NCBI RefSeq assembly: GCF_036014195.1
Contig: NZ_CP107918.1
Span: forward strand, 6,510,001-6,574,000
Direction: 5' to 3'
From: Streptomyces sp. NBC_00442
GTDB taxonomy: Bacteria > Actinomycetota > Actinomycetes > Streptomycetales > Streptomycetaceae
Length of the DNA stretch: 64,000 nucleotides
Position 1 is the first letter of the stretch. Each line of letters begins with the position of its first letter. The notes beneath the pieces were generated by a model. That model searched no databases, was not told where the DNA came from, and saw only the letters and a list, made by a program, of their open reading frames with translations. Of this stretch, positions 31,193 through 44,346 are shown piece after piece. Both the position numbers and the translations under genes were made by a program.

Positions 31193-31200
<8 letters not shown>
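30031..31200 (+). CDS. carA: Carbamoyl-phosphate synthase small (glutaminase) subunit
   Basis: 389 aa. Releases ammonia from glutamine for CarB. The N-terminal domain is followed by a class I glutamine amidotransferase domain with nucleophile in [14 protein letters not shown] and the His/Glu pair in QYHPEAAAG. The usual GICLGHQ reads GICFGNQ here, with Asn replacing His; this position is not the catalytic histidine. Also visible is [18 protein letters not shown]. It overlaps the PH-like gene by four and carB by eight bases. Confidence 0.95.
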
Positions 31201-34501
<3,301 letters not shown>

Positions 34502-34517
34502 CAGACGGCGAAGAAAG

Positions 34518-34544
34518 GGGGGACACCGGCAAACGGTGTCCCCC
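34518..34544 (+). terminator. Hairpin between carB and pyrD
   Basis: An 11-bp perfect stem (GGGGGACACCG, 34518–34528, with 34534–34544) and a GCAAA loop, followed by TCTTC. It lies within the operon, so it may lower pyrD–pyrF transcription or act as an mRNA-stabilising or processing point. Confidence 0.65.
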
Positions 34545-34585
34545 TCTTCATGAGCCCTCTCCAAGAGCCCCTGAGGACACCGAAC

Positions 34586-35698
34586 ATGTACAAGCTCTTC
34601 TTCAACCTCGTCTTCAAGCGCATGGACCCCGAGCAGGCCCACTACACGGCCTTCCGCTGGATCCGCCTCGCGGCCCGCGTCCCCGTCCTGCGCACCTTCG
34701 TCGCCGCCGTGCTCGCGCCCCGCTACGAGGAGCTGCGCACCGAGGCCCTCGGCCTGCGCATGCACGGGCCGTTCGGCCTCGCCGCCGGCTTCGACAAGAA
34801 CGCCGTCGCGATCGACGGCATGTCGATGCTGGGCTTCGACCACGTCGAGATCGGCACCGTCACCGGCGAGCCCCAGCCCGGCAACCCGAAGAAGCGCCTG
34901 TTCCGCCTCGTGCCGGACCGCGCGCTCATCAACCGCATGGGTTTCAACAACGAGGGCTCCGCGGCCGTGGCCGAGCGCCTGGCGGCACGCAAGGCCGTCT
35001 TCCGTACGACGGTCGGCGTCAACATCGGTAAGACGAAGGTCGTCCCGGAGGCCGAGGCCGCCGCCGACTACGTGAAGTCGACCGAGCGCCTGGCCCGCCA
35101 CGCCGACTACCTGGTGGTGAACGTCTCCTCGCCGAACACCCCGGGGCTGCGCAACCTCCAGGCCACCGAGTCGCTGCGCCCGCTCCTGACCGCCGTGCGC
35201 GAGGCCGCCGACCGCAGCGTGACCGGCCGCCGCGTCCCGCTGCTCGTCAAGATCGCCCCCGACCTCGCCGACGCAGACATCGACGCCGTCGCCGACCTCG
35301 CCGTCGAGCTCGGCCTGGACGGCATCATCGCGACCAACACCACGATCGCCCGCGAAGGGCTCGGCCTGACGTCGCCCGCCGCGCTCGTCAAGGAGACCGG
35401 CGGCCTGTCGGGCGCCCCGCTCAAGGAGCGCTCCCTGGAGGTGCTCGGCCGCCTGTACGCCCGCGTCGGCGACCGCCTCGTCCTCATCGGGGTCGGCGGC
35501 ATCGAGAACGCCGAGGACGCCTGGCAGCGCATCCTCGCCGGCGCCACCCTCGTCCAGGGCTACAGCGCCTTCATCTACGAGGGCCCCTTCTGGGGCCGCG
35601 CGATCCACAAGGGCCTCGCCGCCCGGCTCGCCGCCTCCCCGTACGCAACGCTCGCCGAGGCCGTCGGCGCCGAGACCCGGAAGAAGGCCGCCGCATGA
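34586..35698 (+). CDS. pyrD: Dihydroorotate dehydrogenase, class 2 (quinone-linked)
   Basis: 370 aa from ATG ([20 protein letters not shown]) with GAGGA at 8-nt spacing; a longer frame begins inside the terminator tail and is less likely. The N-terminal amphipathic helices (about 1–40) that reach quinone define class 2. FMN-site blocks include [30 protein letters not shown] with the catalytic Ser, and [12 protein letters not shown]. It overlaps pyrF by four bases (ATGA). Confidence 0.94.
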   Translation: MYKLFFNLVFKRMDPEQAHYTAFRWIRLAARVPVLRTFVAAVLAPRYEELRTEALGLRMHGPFGLAAGFDKNAVAIDGMSMLGFDHVEIGTVTGEPQPGNPKKRLFRLVPDRALINRMGFNNEGSAAVAERLAARKAVFRTTVGVNIGKTKVVPEAEAAADYVKSTERLARHADYLVVNVSSPNTPGLRNLQATESLRPLLTAVREAADRSVTGRRVPLLVKIAPDLADADIDAVADLAVELGLDGIIATNTTIAREGLGLTSPAALVKETGGLSGAPLKERSLEVLGRLYARVGDRLVLIGVGGIENAEDAWQRILAGATLVQGYSAFIYEGPFWGRAIHKGLAARLAASPYATLAEAVGAETRKKAAA

Positions 35699-36528
35699 CC
35701 CCCTTCGGTACCCGACTGCGCGAGGCGATGGACGCCCGCGGCCCGCTGTGCGTGGGCATCGACCCGCACGCCTCGCTGCTCGCGGACTGGGGCCTGAGCG
35801 ACGACATCGCGGGCCTTGAGCGCTTCACCCGCATCACGGTCGAGGCCCTCGCCGACCGCGTGGCGCTCCTCAAGCCGCAGTCGGCGTTCTTCGAGCGGTT
35901 CGGCTCGCGCGGCGTCGCCGTCCTGGAGAAGGCCGTCGAGGAGGCCCGTGCGGCCGGCGCCCTGGTCCTGATGGACGCCAAGCGCGGTGACATCGGCTCG
36001 ACCATGGCGGCCTACGCGGCCACCTACCTGGACCCGGCGTCCCCGCTGTTCTCGGACGCCGTGACCGTCTCGCCGTACCTCGGCTTCGGCTCGCTGCGCC
36101 CGGCGCTCGACCTCGCCGCCACGTCCGGCTCGGGCGTCTTCGTGCTCGCCCTGACCTCCAACCCTGAGGGCGCCGAGGTGCAGCGCTCGACGACGGCCGA
36201 CGGCCGGCCCCTCGCCCAGCTGATGCTGGACCACATGAAGGCCGAGAACGCGGGCGCCTCACCCCTGGGCTCGGTCGGCGCCGTGGTCGGCGCCACGCTG
36301 GGCGACGCCGGTGTGGACCTCGACATCAACGGCCCGCTGCTCGCCCCCGGCATCGGCGCCCAGGGCGCGACCCCGGCCGACCTGCCCGGCGTCTTCGGCT
36401 CCGCCGTCCGCAACGTGGTCCCCAGCATCAGCCGCGGCGTCCTGCGCCACGGCCCGGACGCCGGCGCCCTGCGCGAGGCGGCGGCCCGCTACGCCGACGA
36501 GGTCCGCGCGGCGGTCTCCGCAGGATGA
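35695..36528 (+). CDS. pyrF: Orotidine 5'-phosphate decarboxylase, type 2
   Basis: 277 aa. Decarboxylates OMP to UMP, the last de novo step. The catalytic Asp/Lys array is in LVLMDAKRGDIGSTM; LCVGIDPHASLL and LLAPGIGAQGATPADL are typical of the longer actinobacterial form. It is translationally coupled to pyrD and ends the operon; pyrE is not in this cluster. A bulged hairpin follows. Confidence 0.94.
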   Translation: MTPFGTRLREAMDARGPLCVGIDPHASLLADWGLSDDIAGLERFTRITVEALADRVALLKPQSAFFERFGSRGVAVLEKAVEEARAAGALVLMDAKRGDIGSTMAAYAATYLDPASPLFSDAVTVSPYLGFGSLRPALDLAATSGSGVFVLALTSNPEGAEVQRSTTADGRPLAQLMLDHMKAENAGASPLGSVGAVVGATLGDAGVDLDINGPLLAPGIGAQGATPADLPGVFGSAVRNVVPSISRGVLRHGPDAGALREAAARYADEVRAAVSAG

Positions 36529-36534
36529 CCGGGC

Positions 36535-36574
36535 GCGGCCCCCGGGGTGTGACATGCGTCGCATCCGGGGCCGC
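36535..36574 (+). terminator. Terminator of the pyr operon
   Basis: GCGGCCCCCGG pairs with CCGGGGCCGC with one bulged C. The loop contains the smaller palindrome ATGCGTCGCAT. It begins 7 bp after the pyrF stop. Confidence 0.65.
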
Positions 36575-36667
36575 ACCCCTCGGACGTGCCGGAACGCCCG
36601 CCGGACGGTGCGCGGAACGGCGGAACCGGCCCGCCGGGGATGCCGCGAGGTACGTGCACACGGAACG

Positions 36668-36696
36668 TTGACAAATTCCTTACGCAAAACAAGGGT
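36668..36696 (+). promoter_or_regulatory. Near-consensus promoter for sIHF
   Basis: TTGACA (36668–36673) and AAGGGT (36691–36696) are 17 bp apart, the best sigma-70-like (HrdB-type) promoter in the window. Predicted start about 36703, leaving a 5' leader of about 200 nt ahead of sIHF. Confidence 0.7.
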
Positions 36697-36705
36697 GTTT
36701 TGTCT

Positions 36706-36743
36706 GAAAAGTCCTGATCAGCTGAGGCTGACCAGGACTTTTC
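36706..36743 (+). other. Large hairpin at the extreme 5' end of the sIHF leader
   Basis: GAAAAGTCCTG (36706–36716) pairs with 36733–36743, and TCAGC with GCTGA inside, closing a TGAG loop. That is 16 bp of stem with one mismatch. It starts about three bases after the predicted transcription start and ends in CTTTTCGTCTGTT. It could be an attenuator, a small RNA, a 5' stabiliser, or a second terminator for pyr. Confidence 0.7.
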
Positions 36744-36900
36744 GTCTGTTCTCGCTGACTGGAGCGGCCTTGGCCGCTAGTCTCCGACGAGAGCAGACGA
36801 GCACGTGCGCGAGTGCGTGGGTCGCTGCTCACCTGGTGTGGAGCGATCAGGTTCCGCGCCGGTCCGTATCCGACAGTTCGACATCCGAGGTGACGTAGGC

Positions 36901-37224
36901 GTGGCTCTTCCGCCCCTTACCCCTGAACAGCGCGCAGCCGCGCTCGAAAAGGCCGCCGCGGCTCGCCGGGAGCGGGCCGAGGTCAAGAATCGACTCAAGC
37001 ACTCCGGCGCCTCCCTCCATGAGGTCATCAAGTCGGGCCAGGAGAACGACGTCATCGGGAAGATGAAGGTCTCCGCCCTGCTCGAGTCCCTGCCCGGCGT
37101 GGGCAAGGTCCGTGCCAAGCAGATCATGGAGCGGCTCGGGATCTCCGAGAGCCGCCGCGTGCGGGGGCTCGGCTCCAACCAGATCGCTTCCCTTGAGCGC
37201 GAGTTCGGCGGCTCAGGGGCCTGA
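36901..37224 (+). CDS. sihF: Integration host factor sIHF (actinobacterial mIHF family)
   Basis: 107 aa from GTG ([20 protein letters not shown]) with GAGGTGA upstream; a longer frame has no ribosome site. It is a nucleoid-associated protein that binds and bends DNA and affects topology, development and antibiotic production in Streptomyces. An N-terminal long helix is followed by an H2TH-like DNA-binding domain ([32 protein letters not shown]). Length and sequence match the S. coelicolor protein from memory. It precedes gmk by 38 bp. Confidence 0.96.
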   Translation: MALPPLTPEQRAAALEKAAAARRERAEVKNRLKHSGASLHEVIKSGQENDVIGKMKVSALLESLPGVGKVRAKQIMERLGISESRRVRGLGSNQIASLEREFGGSGA

Positions 37225-37262
37225 CGTCTCGGGCATGCCCGAGAAGCTGGAATAATCGCCGT

Positions 37263-37856
37263 ATGGCAGCAACACCCCGGGGGACCACCCCCGTACCCCC
37301 GGACGCACGTCCGCGGCTGACCGTGCTCTCCGGCCCCTCCGGGGTCGGCAAGAGCACGGTCGTCGCTCATATGCGCAAGGTCCATCCCGAGGTCTGGCTC
37401 TCGGTGTCGGCGACGACCCGCAAGCCGCGCCCCGGCGAGCGCCACGGCGTGCAGTACTTCTTCGTGGACGACGAGGAGTTCGACAAGCTCGTCGCCAACG
37501 GCGAACTGCTGGAATGGGCGGAGTTCGCGGGCAACCGCTACGGCACCCCGCGCGCCGCCGTTCTCGAACGCCTCGAAGCGGGCGAGCCGGTCCTCCTGGA
37601 GATCGACCTCCAGGGCGCCCGGCTCGTACGCGAGTCGATGCCCGAGGCGCAGCTCGTCTTCCTCGCGCCGCCGAGCTGGGACGAACTGGTCCGCCGGCTC
37701 ACCGGCCGGGGCACCGAGGCGCCCGACGTCATCGAGCGCCGGCTCACCGCCGCGAAGGTGGAACTGGCCGCCGAATCCGAGTTCGATACGACGCTCGTCA
37801 ACACCTCGGTCGAGGACGTGGCCCGCGAGCTGCTAGCCTTGATGCGAGTTGTTTGA
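37263..37856 (+). CDS. gmk: Guanylate kinase
   Basis: 197 aa. Phosphorylates GMP to GDP with ATP. P-loop GPSGVGKST is at residues 24–32; the GMP-binding segment [20 protein letters not shown] and the lid region [17 protein letters not shown] are normal. The sIHF–gmk–rpoZ–coaBC–metK order is conserved in actinobacteria. ATG 37263 lacks a strong ribosome site. Confidence 0.95.
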   Translation: MAATPRGTTPVPPDARPRLTVLSGPSGVGKSTVVAHMRKVHPEVWLSVSATTRKPRPGERHGVQYFFVDDEEFDKLVANGELLEWAEFAGNRYGTPRAAVLERLEAGEPVLLEIDLQGARLVRESMPEAQLVFLAPPSWDELVRRLTGRGTEAPDVIERRLTAAKVELAAESEFDTTLVNTSVEDVARELLALMRVV

Positions 37857-37956
37857 TCGAGACGCGTGACGTCAGCCGCTCCACAGCGACGGACCGGCAC
37901 GGCTCAACAGATCATCCACGCAGCTCACATCTTCGATCCCCATCGGAAGGCAGAGA

Positions 37957-38229
37957 GTGTCCTCTTCCATTACTGCGCCCGAGGGCATCATCAACCCTCC
38001 GATTGATGAGCTCCTCGAGGCAACCGACTCGAAGTACAGCCTGGTGATCTACGCGGCCAAGCGTGCCCGCCAGATCAACGCGTACTACTCGCAGCTCGGT
38101 GAGGGTCTCCTGGAGTACGTGGGCCCGCTCGTGGACACCCACGTCCACGAGAAGCCGCTCTCGATCGCGCTGCGCGAGATCAACGCGGGCCTGCTGACCT
38201 CCGAGGCCATCGAGGGCCCCGCCCAGTAG
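37957..38229 (+). CDS. rpoZ: DNA-directed RNA polymerase omega subunit
   Basis: 90 aa from GTG ([20 protein letters not shown]) after GGAAGG. Omega stabilises the beta' subunit. Its helix [21 protein letters not shown] and the tail [14 protein letters not shown] are the family signature. It sits between gmk and coaBC and is followed at once by a strong terminator. Confidence 0.96.
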   Translation: MSSSITAPEGIINPPIDELLEATDSKYSLVIYAAKRARQINAYYSQLGEGLLEYVGPLVDTHVHEKPLSIALREINAGLLTSEAIEGPAQ

Positions 38230-38245
38230 GCGACGACACGTTCCA

Positions 38246-38280
38246 CCACAGGCCCGGCAGCGCGACTGCCGGGCCTGTGG
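38246..38280 (+). terminator. Perfect hairpin terminator after rpoZ
   Basis: A 15-bp perfect stem (CCACAGGCCCGGCAG, 38246–38260, with 38266–38280) and a CGCGA loop begin 17 bp beyond rpoZ. Confidence 0.85.
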
Positions 38281-38344
38281 TGTGTCATGGGTACACACAC
38301 GCAGTCCGAAGATGACAGCGCGCGGGGAGAGGCGAGTTTTTCCG

Positions 38345-39577
38345 ATGGCCAAGCCGAAGGTCGTTCTGGGGGTCAGCGGCGGCATCGCCGCCTACAAGGC
38401 GTGCGAACTGCTGCGCCGGCTGACCGAGTCGGGCCACGACGTGCGGGTGGTGCCGACCCGGTCTGCGCTCCACTTCGTCGGGGCCGCCACATGGTCGGCG
38501 CTCTCCGGCCACCCCGTCTCGACCGAGGTCTGGTCGGACGTCCACGAGGTGCCGCACGTCCGCATCGGACAGGGTGCCGACCTCGTGATCGTGGCGCCGG
38601 CCACCGCCGACATGCTCGCCAAGGCCGCCCACGGCCTCGCCGACGACCTCCTGACCAACACCCTGCTCACCGCGCGGTGTCCGGTCGTCTTCGCGCCCGC
38701 GATGCACACCGAGATGTGGGAGCACCCCGCGACCCAGGAGAACGTGGCGACGCTCCGCCGCCGGGGCGCCGTCGTGGTGGAGCCCGCCGTCGGACGCCTC
38801 ACCGGTGTCGACACCGGCAAGGGCCGGCTTCCCGACCCGGGCGAGCTGTTCGAGGTGTGCCGGCGGGTGCTGGCGCGGGGGAGTGCCGAGCGGGACCTGG
38901 CCGGGCGGCACGTGGTGATCAGCGCCGGCGGCACGCGTGAGCCCCTCGACCCCGTCCGCTACCTGGGCAACCGCTCCTCCGGCAAGCAGGGGTACGCGCT
39001 CGCCAGGACCGCCGTGGCCAGGGGGGCCAGGGTCACCCTGATCGAGGCCAACACCGGGCTCCCGGACCCGGCGGGCGCCGACATCATCCGCGTCGGCACG
39101 GCCGTGCAGCTGCGTGAAGCGGTCTTGAAGGCGGCGGGGGACGCCGACGCCGTGGTCATGGCGGCCGCGGTCGCCGACTTCCGGCCCGAGGCGTACGCCG
39201 CCGGGAAGATCAAGAAGAAGGACGGCGAGGAGCCCGCGCCGCTCGGCCTCGTCCGCAATCCGGACATCCTCGCCGAGATCTCGGCCGACCGGGCCCGCCC
39301 CGGCCAGCTGATCGTCGGCTTCGCCGCCGAGACCGACGACGTGCTCGCCAACGGCCGCGTCAAACTCCGGCGCAAGGGCTGCGACCTGCTCGTCGTCAAC
39401 GAGGTCGGCGAGCGCAAGACGTTCGGCTCCGAGGAGAACGAAGCCGTCGTGCTCGGGGCGGACGGCTCCGAGACCCCGGTGCCGTACGGTCCCAAGGAGG
39501 CCCTCGCCGACACCGTGTGGGACCTCGTGGGCCGGCGTTTCGGACAAACCGGGTCCGCCGCCCACGAGCGCGGCTGA
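38345..39577 (+). CDS. coaBC: Phosphopantothenoylcysteine decarboxylase / phosphopantothenate–cysteine ligase
   Basis: 410 aa from ATG (MAKPKVVLGVSGGIAAYKAC). It is a bifunctional CoA-biosynthesis enzyme. The N-terminal flavoprotein decarboxylase part (about 1–185) has GGIAAYKACELLRR, ADLVIVAPATADMLAK and APAMHTEMWEHPA. The C-terminal ligase part (about 187–410) has VISAGGTREPLDPVRYLGNR and the nucleotide loop FAAETDDVLANGRVKLRRKG. The upstream in-frame extension crosses the rpoZ terminator and was rejected. Confidence 0.95.
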   Translation: MAKPKVVLGVSGGIAAYKACELLRRLTESGHDVRVVPTRSALHFVGAATWSALSGHPVSTEVWSDVHEVPHVRIGQGADLVIVAPATADMLAKAAHGLADDLLTNTLLTARCPVVFAPAMHTEMWEHPATQENVATLRRRGAVVVEPAVGRLTGVDTGKGRLPDPGELFEVCRRVLARGSAERDLAGRHVVISAGGTREPLDPVRYLGNRSSGKQGYALARTAVARGARVTLIEANTGLPDPAGADIIRVGTAVQLREAVLKAAGDADAVVMAAAVADFRPEAYAAGKIKKKDGEEPAPLGLVRNPDILAEISADRARPGQLIVGFAAETDDVLANGRVKLRRKGCDLLVVNEVGERKTFGSEENEAVVLGADGSETPVPYGPKEALADTVWDLVGRRFGQTGSAAHERG

Positions 39578-39865
39578 TCCTCTCCGTCCCGGCCGCCGGG
39601 CGATCCGTGCGCCGCGTTCGACCGTCCGCCGCCCGTCCGCCGCCCGGCCGCGGGGCGGGCCCCCGGGGCCGCACGGGCCGCCTTCGCGGCGGTCCGCCGC
39701 ACCTCGCGGCGATCGGATTCGGAGATCTCCGGACTCCACGGAGCGAGACACGTGGTCCCACGAACAGAACCGACCGATAAACTGGTCCACGGAACGCCGC
39801 CGGGCGCAGCTCCCGGCGCGACCTACCATGATCAGCCAGCAGCCGCTGCAACCCCAGGGAGCGTT

Positions 39866-41074
39866 GTGTCCCGTCGTCTCTTCACCTCGGAGTCTGTGAC
39901 CGAAGGTCACCCCGACAAGATCGCTGACCAGATCAGCGACACGATCCTCGACGCGCTCCTGCGCGAGGACCCGGCCTCCCGCGTCGCCGTGGAGACTCTC
40001 ATCACCACGGGCCAGGTGCACGTGGCCGGCGAGGTCACCACCAAGGCGTACGCGCCGATCGCCCAGCTGGTCCGCGACAAGATCCTGGAAATCGGCTACG
40101 ACTCCTCGAAGAAGGGGTTCGACGGCGCCTCCTGCGGTGTGTCGGTCTCCATCGGCGCGCAGTCCCCGGACATCGCGCAGGGTGTCGACACCGCCTACGA
40201 GAAGCGCGTCGAGGGCGATGAGGACGAGCTGGACAAGCAGGGCGCGGGCGACCAGGGCCTGATGTTCGGCTACGCCTGCGACGAGACGCCCGAGCTGATG
40301 CCGCTGCCGATCCACCTCGCGCACCGGCTCTCCCGGCGCCTGACCGAGGTCCGCAAGAACGGCACCATCCCGTACCTGCGCCCCGACGGCAAGACCCAGG
40401 TCACCATCGAGTACGACGGTGACAAGGCCGTCCGTCTCGACACGGTGGTCGTCTCCACGCAGCACGCCAGCGACATCGACCTGGAGTCGCTGCTGGCTCC
40501 GGACATCCGCGAGTTCGTCGTGGAGCACGTCCTGAAGCAGCTCGTCGAGGACGGCATCAAGCTGGACACCGACGCCTACCGGCTCCTGGTGAACCCGACC
40601 GGCCGTTTCGAGATCGGCGGCCCGATGGGCGACGCCGGCCTCACCGGTCGCAAGATCATCATCGACACGTACGGCGGCATGGCCCGCCACGGCGGCGGCG
40701 CCTTCTCCGGCAAGGACCCCTCCAAGGTGGACCGCTCGGCCGCCTACGCGATGCGCTGGGTCGCCAAGAACGTCGTCAAGGCCGGCCTCGCCACGCGCTG
40801 CGAGGTGCAGGTCGCGTACGCGATCGGCAAGGCCGAGCCGGTGGGCCTGTTCGTGGAGACGTTCGGCACCAACGCCGTGGACAACGAGAAGATCGAGACG
40901 GCCATCACCTCGGTCTTCGACCTGCGTCCGGCCGCGATCATCCGCGACCTGGACCTGCTCCGCCCGATCTACGCCCAGACCGCCGCGTACGGCCACTTCG
41001 GCCGCGAACTCCCCGACTTCACCTGGGAGCGCACCGACCGCGTCGACGCCCTGCGCAAGGCCGCGGGACTGTAG
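39866..41074 (+). CDS. metK: S-adenosylmethionine synthetase
   Basis: 402 aa from GTG ([20 protein letters not shown]) after AGGGAG. Makes SAM from methionine and ATP. The signatures [24 protein letters not shown] and [19 protein letters not shown] are intact. The 288-bp gap before it holds GC-rich inverted repeats and the palindrome GGAGATCTCC (39721–39730), but I see no recognisable SAM riboswitch. A strong terminator follows. Confidence 0.97.
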   Translation: MSRRLFTSESVTEGHPDKIADQISDTILDALLREDPASRVAVETLITTGQVHVAGEVTTKAYAPIAQLVRDKILEIGYDSSKKGFDGASCGVSVSIGAQSPDIAQGVDTAYEKRVEGDEDELDKQGAGDQGLMFGYACDETPELMPLPIHLAHRLSRRLTEVRKNGTIPYLRPDGKTQVTIEYDGDKAVRLDTVVVSTQHASDIDLESLLAPDIREFVVEHVLKQLVEDGIKLDTDAYRLLVNPTGRFEIGGPMGDAGLTGRKIIIDTYGGMARHGGGAFSGKDPSKVDRSAAYAMRWVAKNVVKAGLATRCEVQVAYAIGKAEPVGLFVETFGTNAVDNEKIETAITSVFDLRPAAIIRDLDLLRPIYAQTAAYGHFGRELPDFTWERTDRVDALRKAAGL

Positions 41075-41095
41075 GCACAGCACGGCACGGCACCT

Positions 41096-41135
41096 CATGA
41101 GGGCCCCGGACCGGCATCGGTCCGGGGCCCTCATG
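41096..41135 (+). terminator. Perfect hairpin terminator after metK
   Basis: An 18-bp perfect stem (CATGAGGGCCCCGGACCG, 41096–41113, with 41118–41135) and a GCAT loop lie 21 bp past metK. Confidence 0.88.
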
Positions 41136-41181
41136 CGTGCTCACGGGTCGTCCACCGGCCTGCGATGTCAGTCCGGTCTGG

Positions 41182-41187
41182 TAGGAA
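41182..41187 (+). promoter_or_regulatory. -10 hexamer TAGGAA placed for a leaderless priA transcript
   Basis: TAGGAA ends seven bases before the GTG chosen for priA and no Shine–Dalgarno sequence is present. It lies just downstream of the metK terminator. The -35 is weak. Confidence 0.4.
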
Positions 41188-41194
41188 TTTGGCT

Positions 41195-43342
41195 GTGAGC
41201 AGCGAGAACGAACGGCAGGGCGGGGGCGCCGAGGGTGCGGGGCCGGAGCAGCTTGCGCTCATTCGGGAGACCGTGCGCACGGCCAAGGTGCCCAAGGCCA
41301 AGCCGCGCACCTGGCGGGGGGCCGCGCTCGCCAAGGAGCTGCCGGTCGCCCGGGTCGTGGTGAACAAGGGGGTGCTGCACCTCGACCAGTTCTTCGACTA
41401 CGCCGTGCCCGAGGAGCTCGACGCCGACGCCCAGCCCGGGGTGCGGGTGCGCGTGCGCTTCGGGGCCGGGGCGCGCAATGTGCGGGGCGGGCGCCGGGAG
41501 GGCGGCGGGCTGATCGACGGGTTCCTCGTCGAGCGCCGGGCCGATTCGGACTACTCCGGCCCACTGGCCGCGCTCGCGAGCGTGGTCTCCCCGGAGCGGG
41601 TGCTCAGCGCGGACACCCTGGCGCTGGCCAGAGCGGTGGCGGACCGGTACGCGGGCAGCCTCGCCGATGTGCTGCAGCTCGCCGTCCCGCCCAGGAACGC
41701 ACGGGCCGAGGCGAAGCCGTCGCCGGAGCCGCCCGAGCCGCCCGCCGTGCCGGAGCCCGGTACGTGGGAGCGGTATGCCCAAGGGCCCGCGTTCATCGGG
41801 GCGTTGGGAAGCGGGGCGGCGCCCCGGGCGGTGTGGACCGCCCTGCCGGGCCCGCACTGGGCGCACGAGATCGCGCGGGCCGTGGGGGCCACGCTCGCCT
41901 CGGGACGCGGCGCCCTCGTCGTCGTACCGGACGGGCGCAGTGCCGGCCGGGTCGACGCGGCGCTGACCGAGCTGCTCGGCGAGGGCCGGCACGCGCTGCT
42001 CACCGCGGAGTCGGGCCCCGAGCGCCGCTACCGGCAGTGGCTCGCGGTGCGCCGCGGCGCGGTCCGGGCCGTGGTCGGCACCCGCGCGGCGATGTTCGCG
42101 CCCGTCGACCACCTCGGCCTCGTCGTGGTGTGGGAGGACGGCGATTCCAGCCACAGCGACGACAACGCCCCGTTCCCGCACGTGCGCGAAGTGCTCGAAC
42201 TGCGGGCCACGCACGACAAGTGTGCCTTCCTGCTCGGCAGTACGAGCTGCACCGTCGAGGCCGCCCAGCTGGTGCAGAGCGGATGGGCCGCGCCGCTGGT
42301 AGCCGACCGTACGGTGGCCCGCGCGGCGGCCCCCCTCGTCCGCACCGTCGGCGACGGGGAGCTCGCGCGCGACGAAGCGGCACGCGCCGCCCGGCTGCCC
42401 AGCCTGGCCTGGCAGGCCGTGCGGGAGGGCCTCAAGAGCGGCCCCGTGCTCGTGCAGGTGCCGAGACGGGGGTACGCGCCGCGCCTCGCCTGCGCGCGCT
42501 GCCGGGCGCCCGCCCGGTGCGGCCGGTGCGCCGGCCCCCTCGAAGCGCCGGACGAGCGCGCGCTGCGGTGCGCCTGGTGCGGCACGGCGGAGGCCGACTG
42601 GCACTGCACCGAGTGCGGCGGGGGCCGGCTGCGGGCCCAGATCGTCGGCGCACGCCGCACCGCGGAGGAGCTCGGCCGCGCCTTCCCCGCCGTACCGGTA
42701 CGCACCTCGGGGCGCGACCACGTCCTGGACGGCGTGCCGGGACAGCCCGCCCTCGTGGTGTCCACGCCGGGCGCCGAACCGGTCGCCGAGGGCGGTTACG
42801 CGGCCGCGCTGCTCCTGGACGGCTGGGCGATGCTCGGCCGCCCCGACCTCAGGGCGGGCGAGGAGGCGTTGCGCCGCTGGATCACGGCGGCCTCCCTGGT
42901 GCGCGGGCAGGACGAGGGCGGCACCGTGGTCGTGGTCGCCGAGCCCACCCTGCGTCCGGTGCAGGCGCTGGTCCGCTGGGACCCGGTCGGTCACGCCCTG
43001 CGCGAGCTGGCCGAGCGGGCCGAGCTCGGCTTCCCTCCCGTATCCCGGATGGCCGAGGCGATCGGGCGCCCCGAAGCGGTCGAAGCGTTTTTGCGGGTGG
43101 CCCAACTGCCTCCCGACGCGCAGGTGTTGGGGCCCGTTCCGCTGCCGGTCGCCGATCCCGGCAGGCCGCGCAGGCCCGGCGATCCCCCGGTGGGGGAGCA
43201 GTGGGAGCGGGCCCTGGTGCGGGTGCCGCCCGGCAGCGGCGCGGCACTGGCCGCCGCCCTCAAGGCGGCGCAGGCGTCCCGCTTGGCCCGGGGCGGCGCC
43301 GACCCGGTACGCATCAGGATCGACCCGCCGGACATCGGCTGA
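41195..43342 (+). CDS. priA: Primosomal protein N' (PriA), helicase-motif-deficient actinobacterial form
   Basis: 715 aa from GTG (MSSENERQGGGAEGAGPEQL). PriA recognises stalled forks and recruits the primosome. The N-terminal 3'-DNA-binding domain (VVVNKGVLHLDQFFDYAVPEEL) and the central zinc region with eight cysteines (CARCRAPARCGRC … CAWC … CTEC) are kept. The helicase core is degenerate: the usual GVTGSGKTE P-loop aligns with ALPGPHWAH, and the DEEH box with WEDGDSSHSDD. It should therefore bind DNA without unwinding it. It stands alone behind the metK terminator. Confidence 0.9.
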   Translation: MSSENERQGGGAEGAGPEQLALIRETVRTAKVPKAKPRTWRGAALAKELPVARVVVNKGVLHLDQFFDYAVPEELDADAQPGVRVRVRFGAGARNVRGGRREGGGLIDGFLVERRADSDYSGPLAALASVVSPERVLSADTLALARAVADRYAGSLADVLQLAVPPRNARAEAKPSPEPPEPPAVPEPGTWERYAQGPAFIGALGSGAAPRAVWTALPGPHWAHEIARAVGATLASGRGALVVVPDGRSAGRVDAALTELLGEGRHALLTAESGPERRYRQWLAVRRGAVRAVVGTRAAMFAPVDHLGLVVVWEDGDSSHSDDNAPFPHVREVLELRATHDKCAFLLGSTSCTVEAAQLVQSGWAAPLVADRTVARAAAPLVRTVGDGELARDEAARAARLPSLAWQAVREGLKSGPVLVQVPRRGYAPRLACARCRAPARCGRCAGPLEAPDERALRCAWCGTAEADWHCTECGGGRLRAQIVGARRTAEELGRAFPAVPVRTSGRDHVLDGVPGQPALVVSTPGAEPVAEGGYAAALLLDGWAMLGRPDLRAGEEALRRWITAASLVRGQDEGGTVVVVAEPTLRPVQALVRWDPVGHALRELAERAELGFPPVSRMAEAIGRPEAVEAFLRVAQLPPDAQVLGPVPLPVADPGRPRRPGDPPVGEQWERALVRVPPGSGAALAAALKAAQASRLARGGADPVRIRIDPPDIG

Positions 43343-43472
43343 GCGCCCGTCATCGGCGGCGGGCTGGGACCGGACGTGGCCGTACCCTCGCGGCCGGACG
43401 TGGCTGTGCCCTCGCGATGCGTACGTGTGCAGGTGCGTACGGGCGCGAGGGCACGAGGGGGCGGGAAGCGGG

Positions 43473-44346
<874 letters not shown>

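Larger units (their letters stand above)
36529..36900. other. Regulatory region between pyrF and sIHF
   Basis: 372 bp with no supported coding sequence. It contains, in order, the pyr operon terminator (36535–36574), a consensus-like promoter (36668–36696), a large hairpin (36706–36743) and a leader of about 160 nt before the sIHF ribosome site. The stretch 36661–36760 is clearly more AT-rich than the surroundings. Confidence 0.7.

Noticed and set aside
39578..39865. SAM riboswitch in front of metK
   Set aside because: I looked for the kink-turn and pseudoknot pattern of SAM-I/IV and the compact SAM-II form; only generic GC hairpins and the palindrome GGAGATCTCC are visible.
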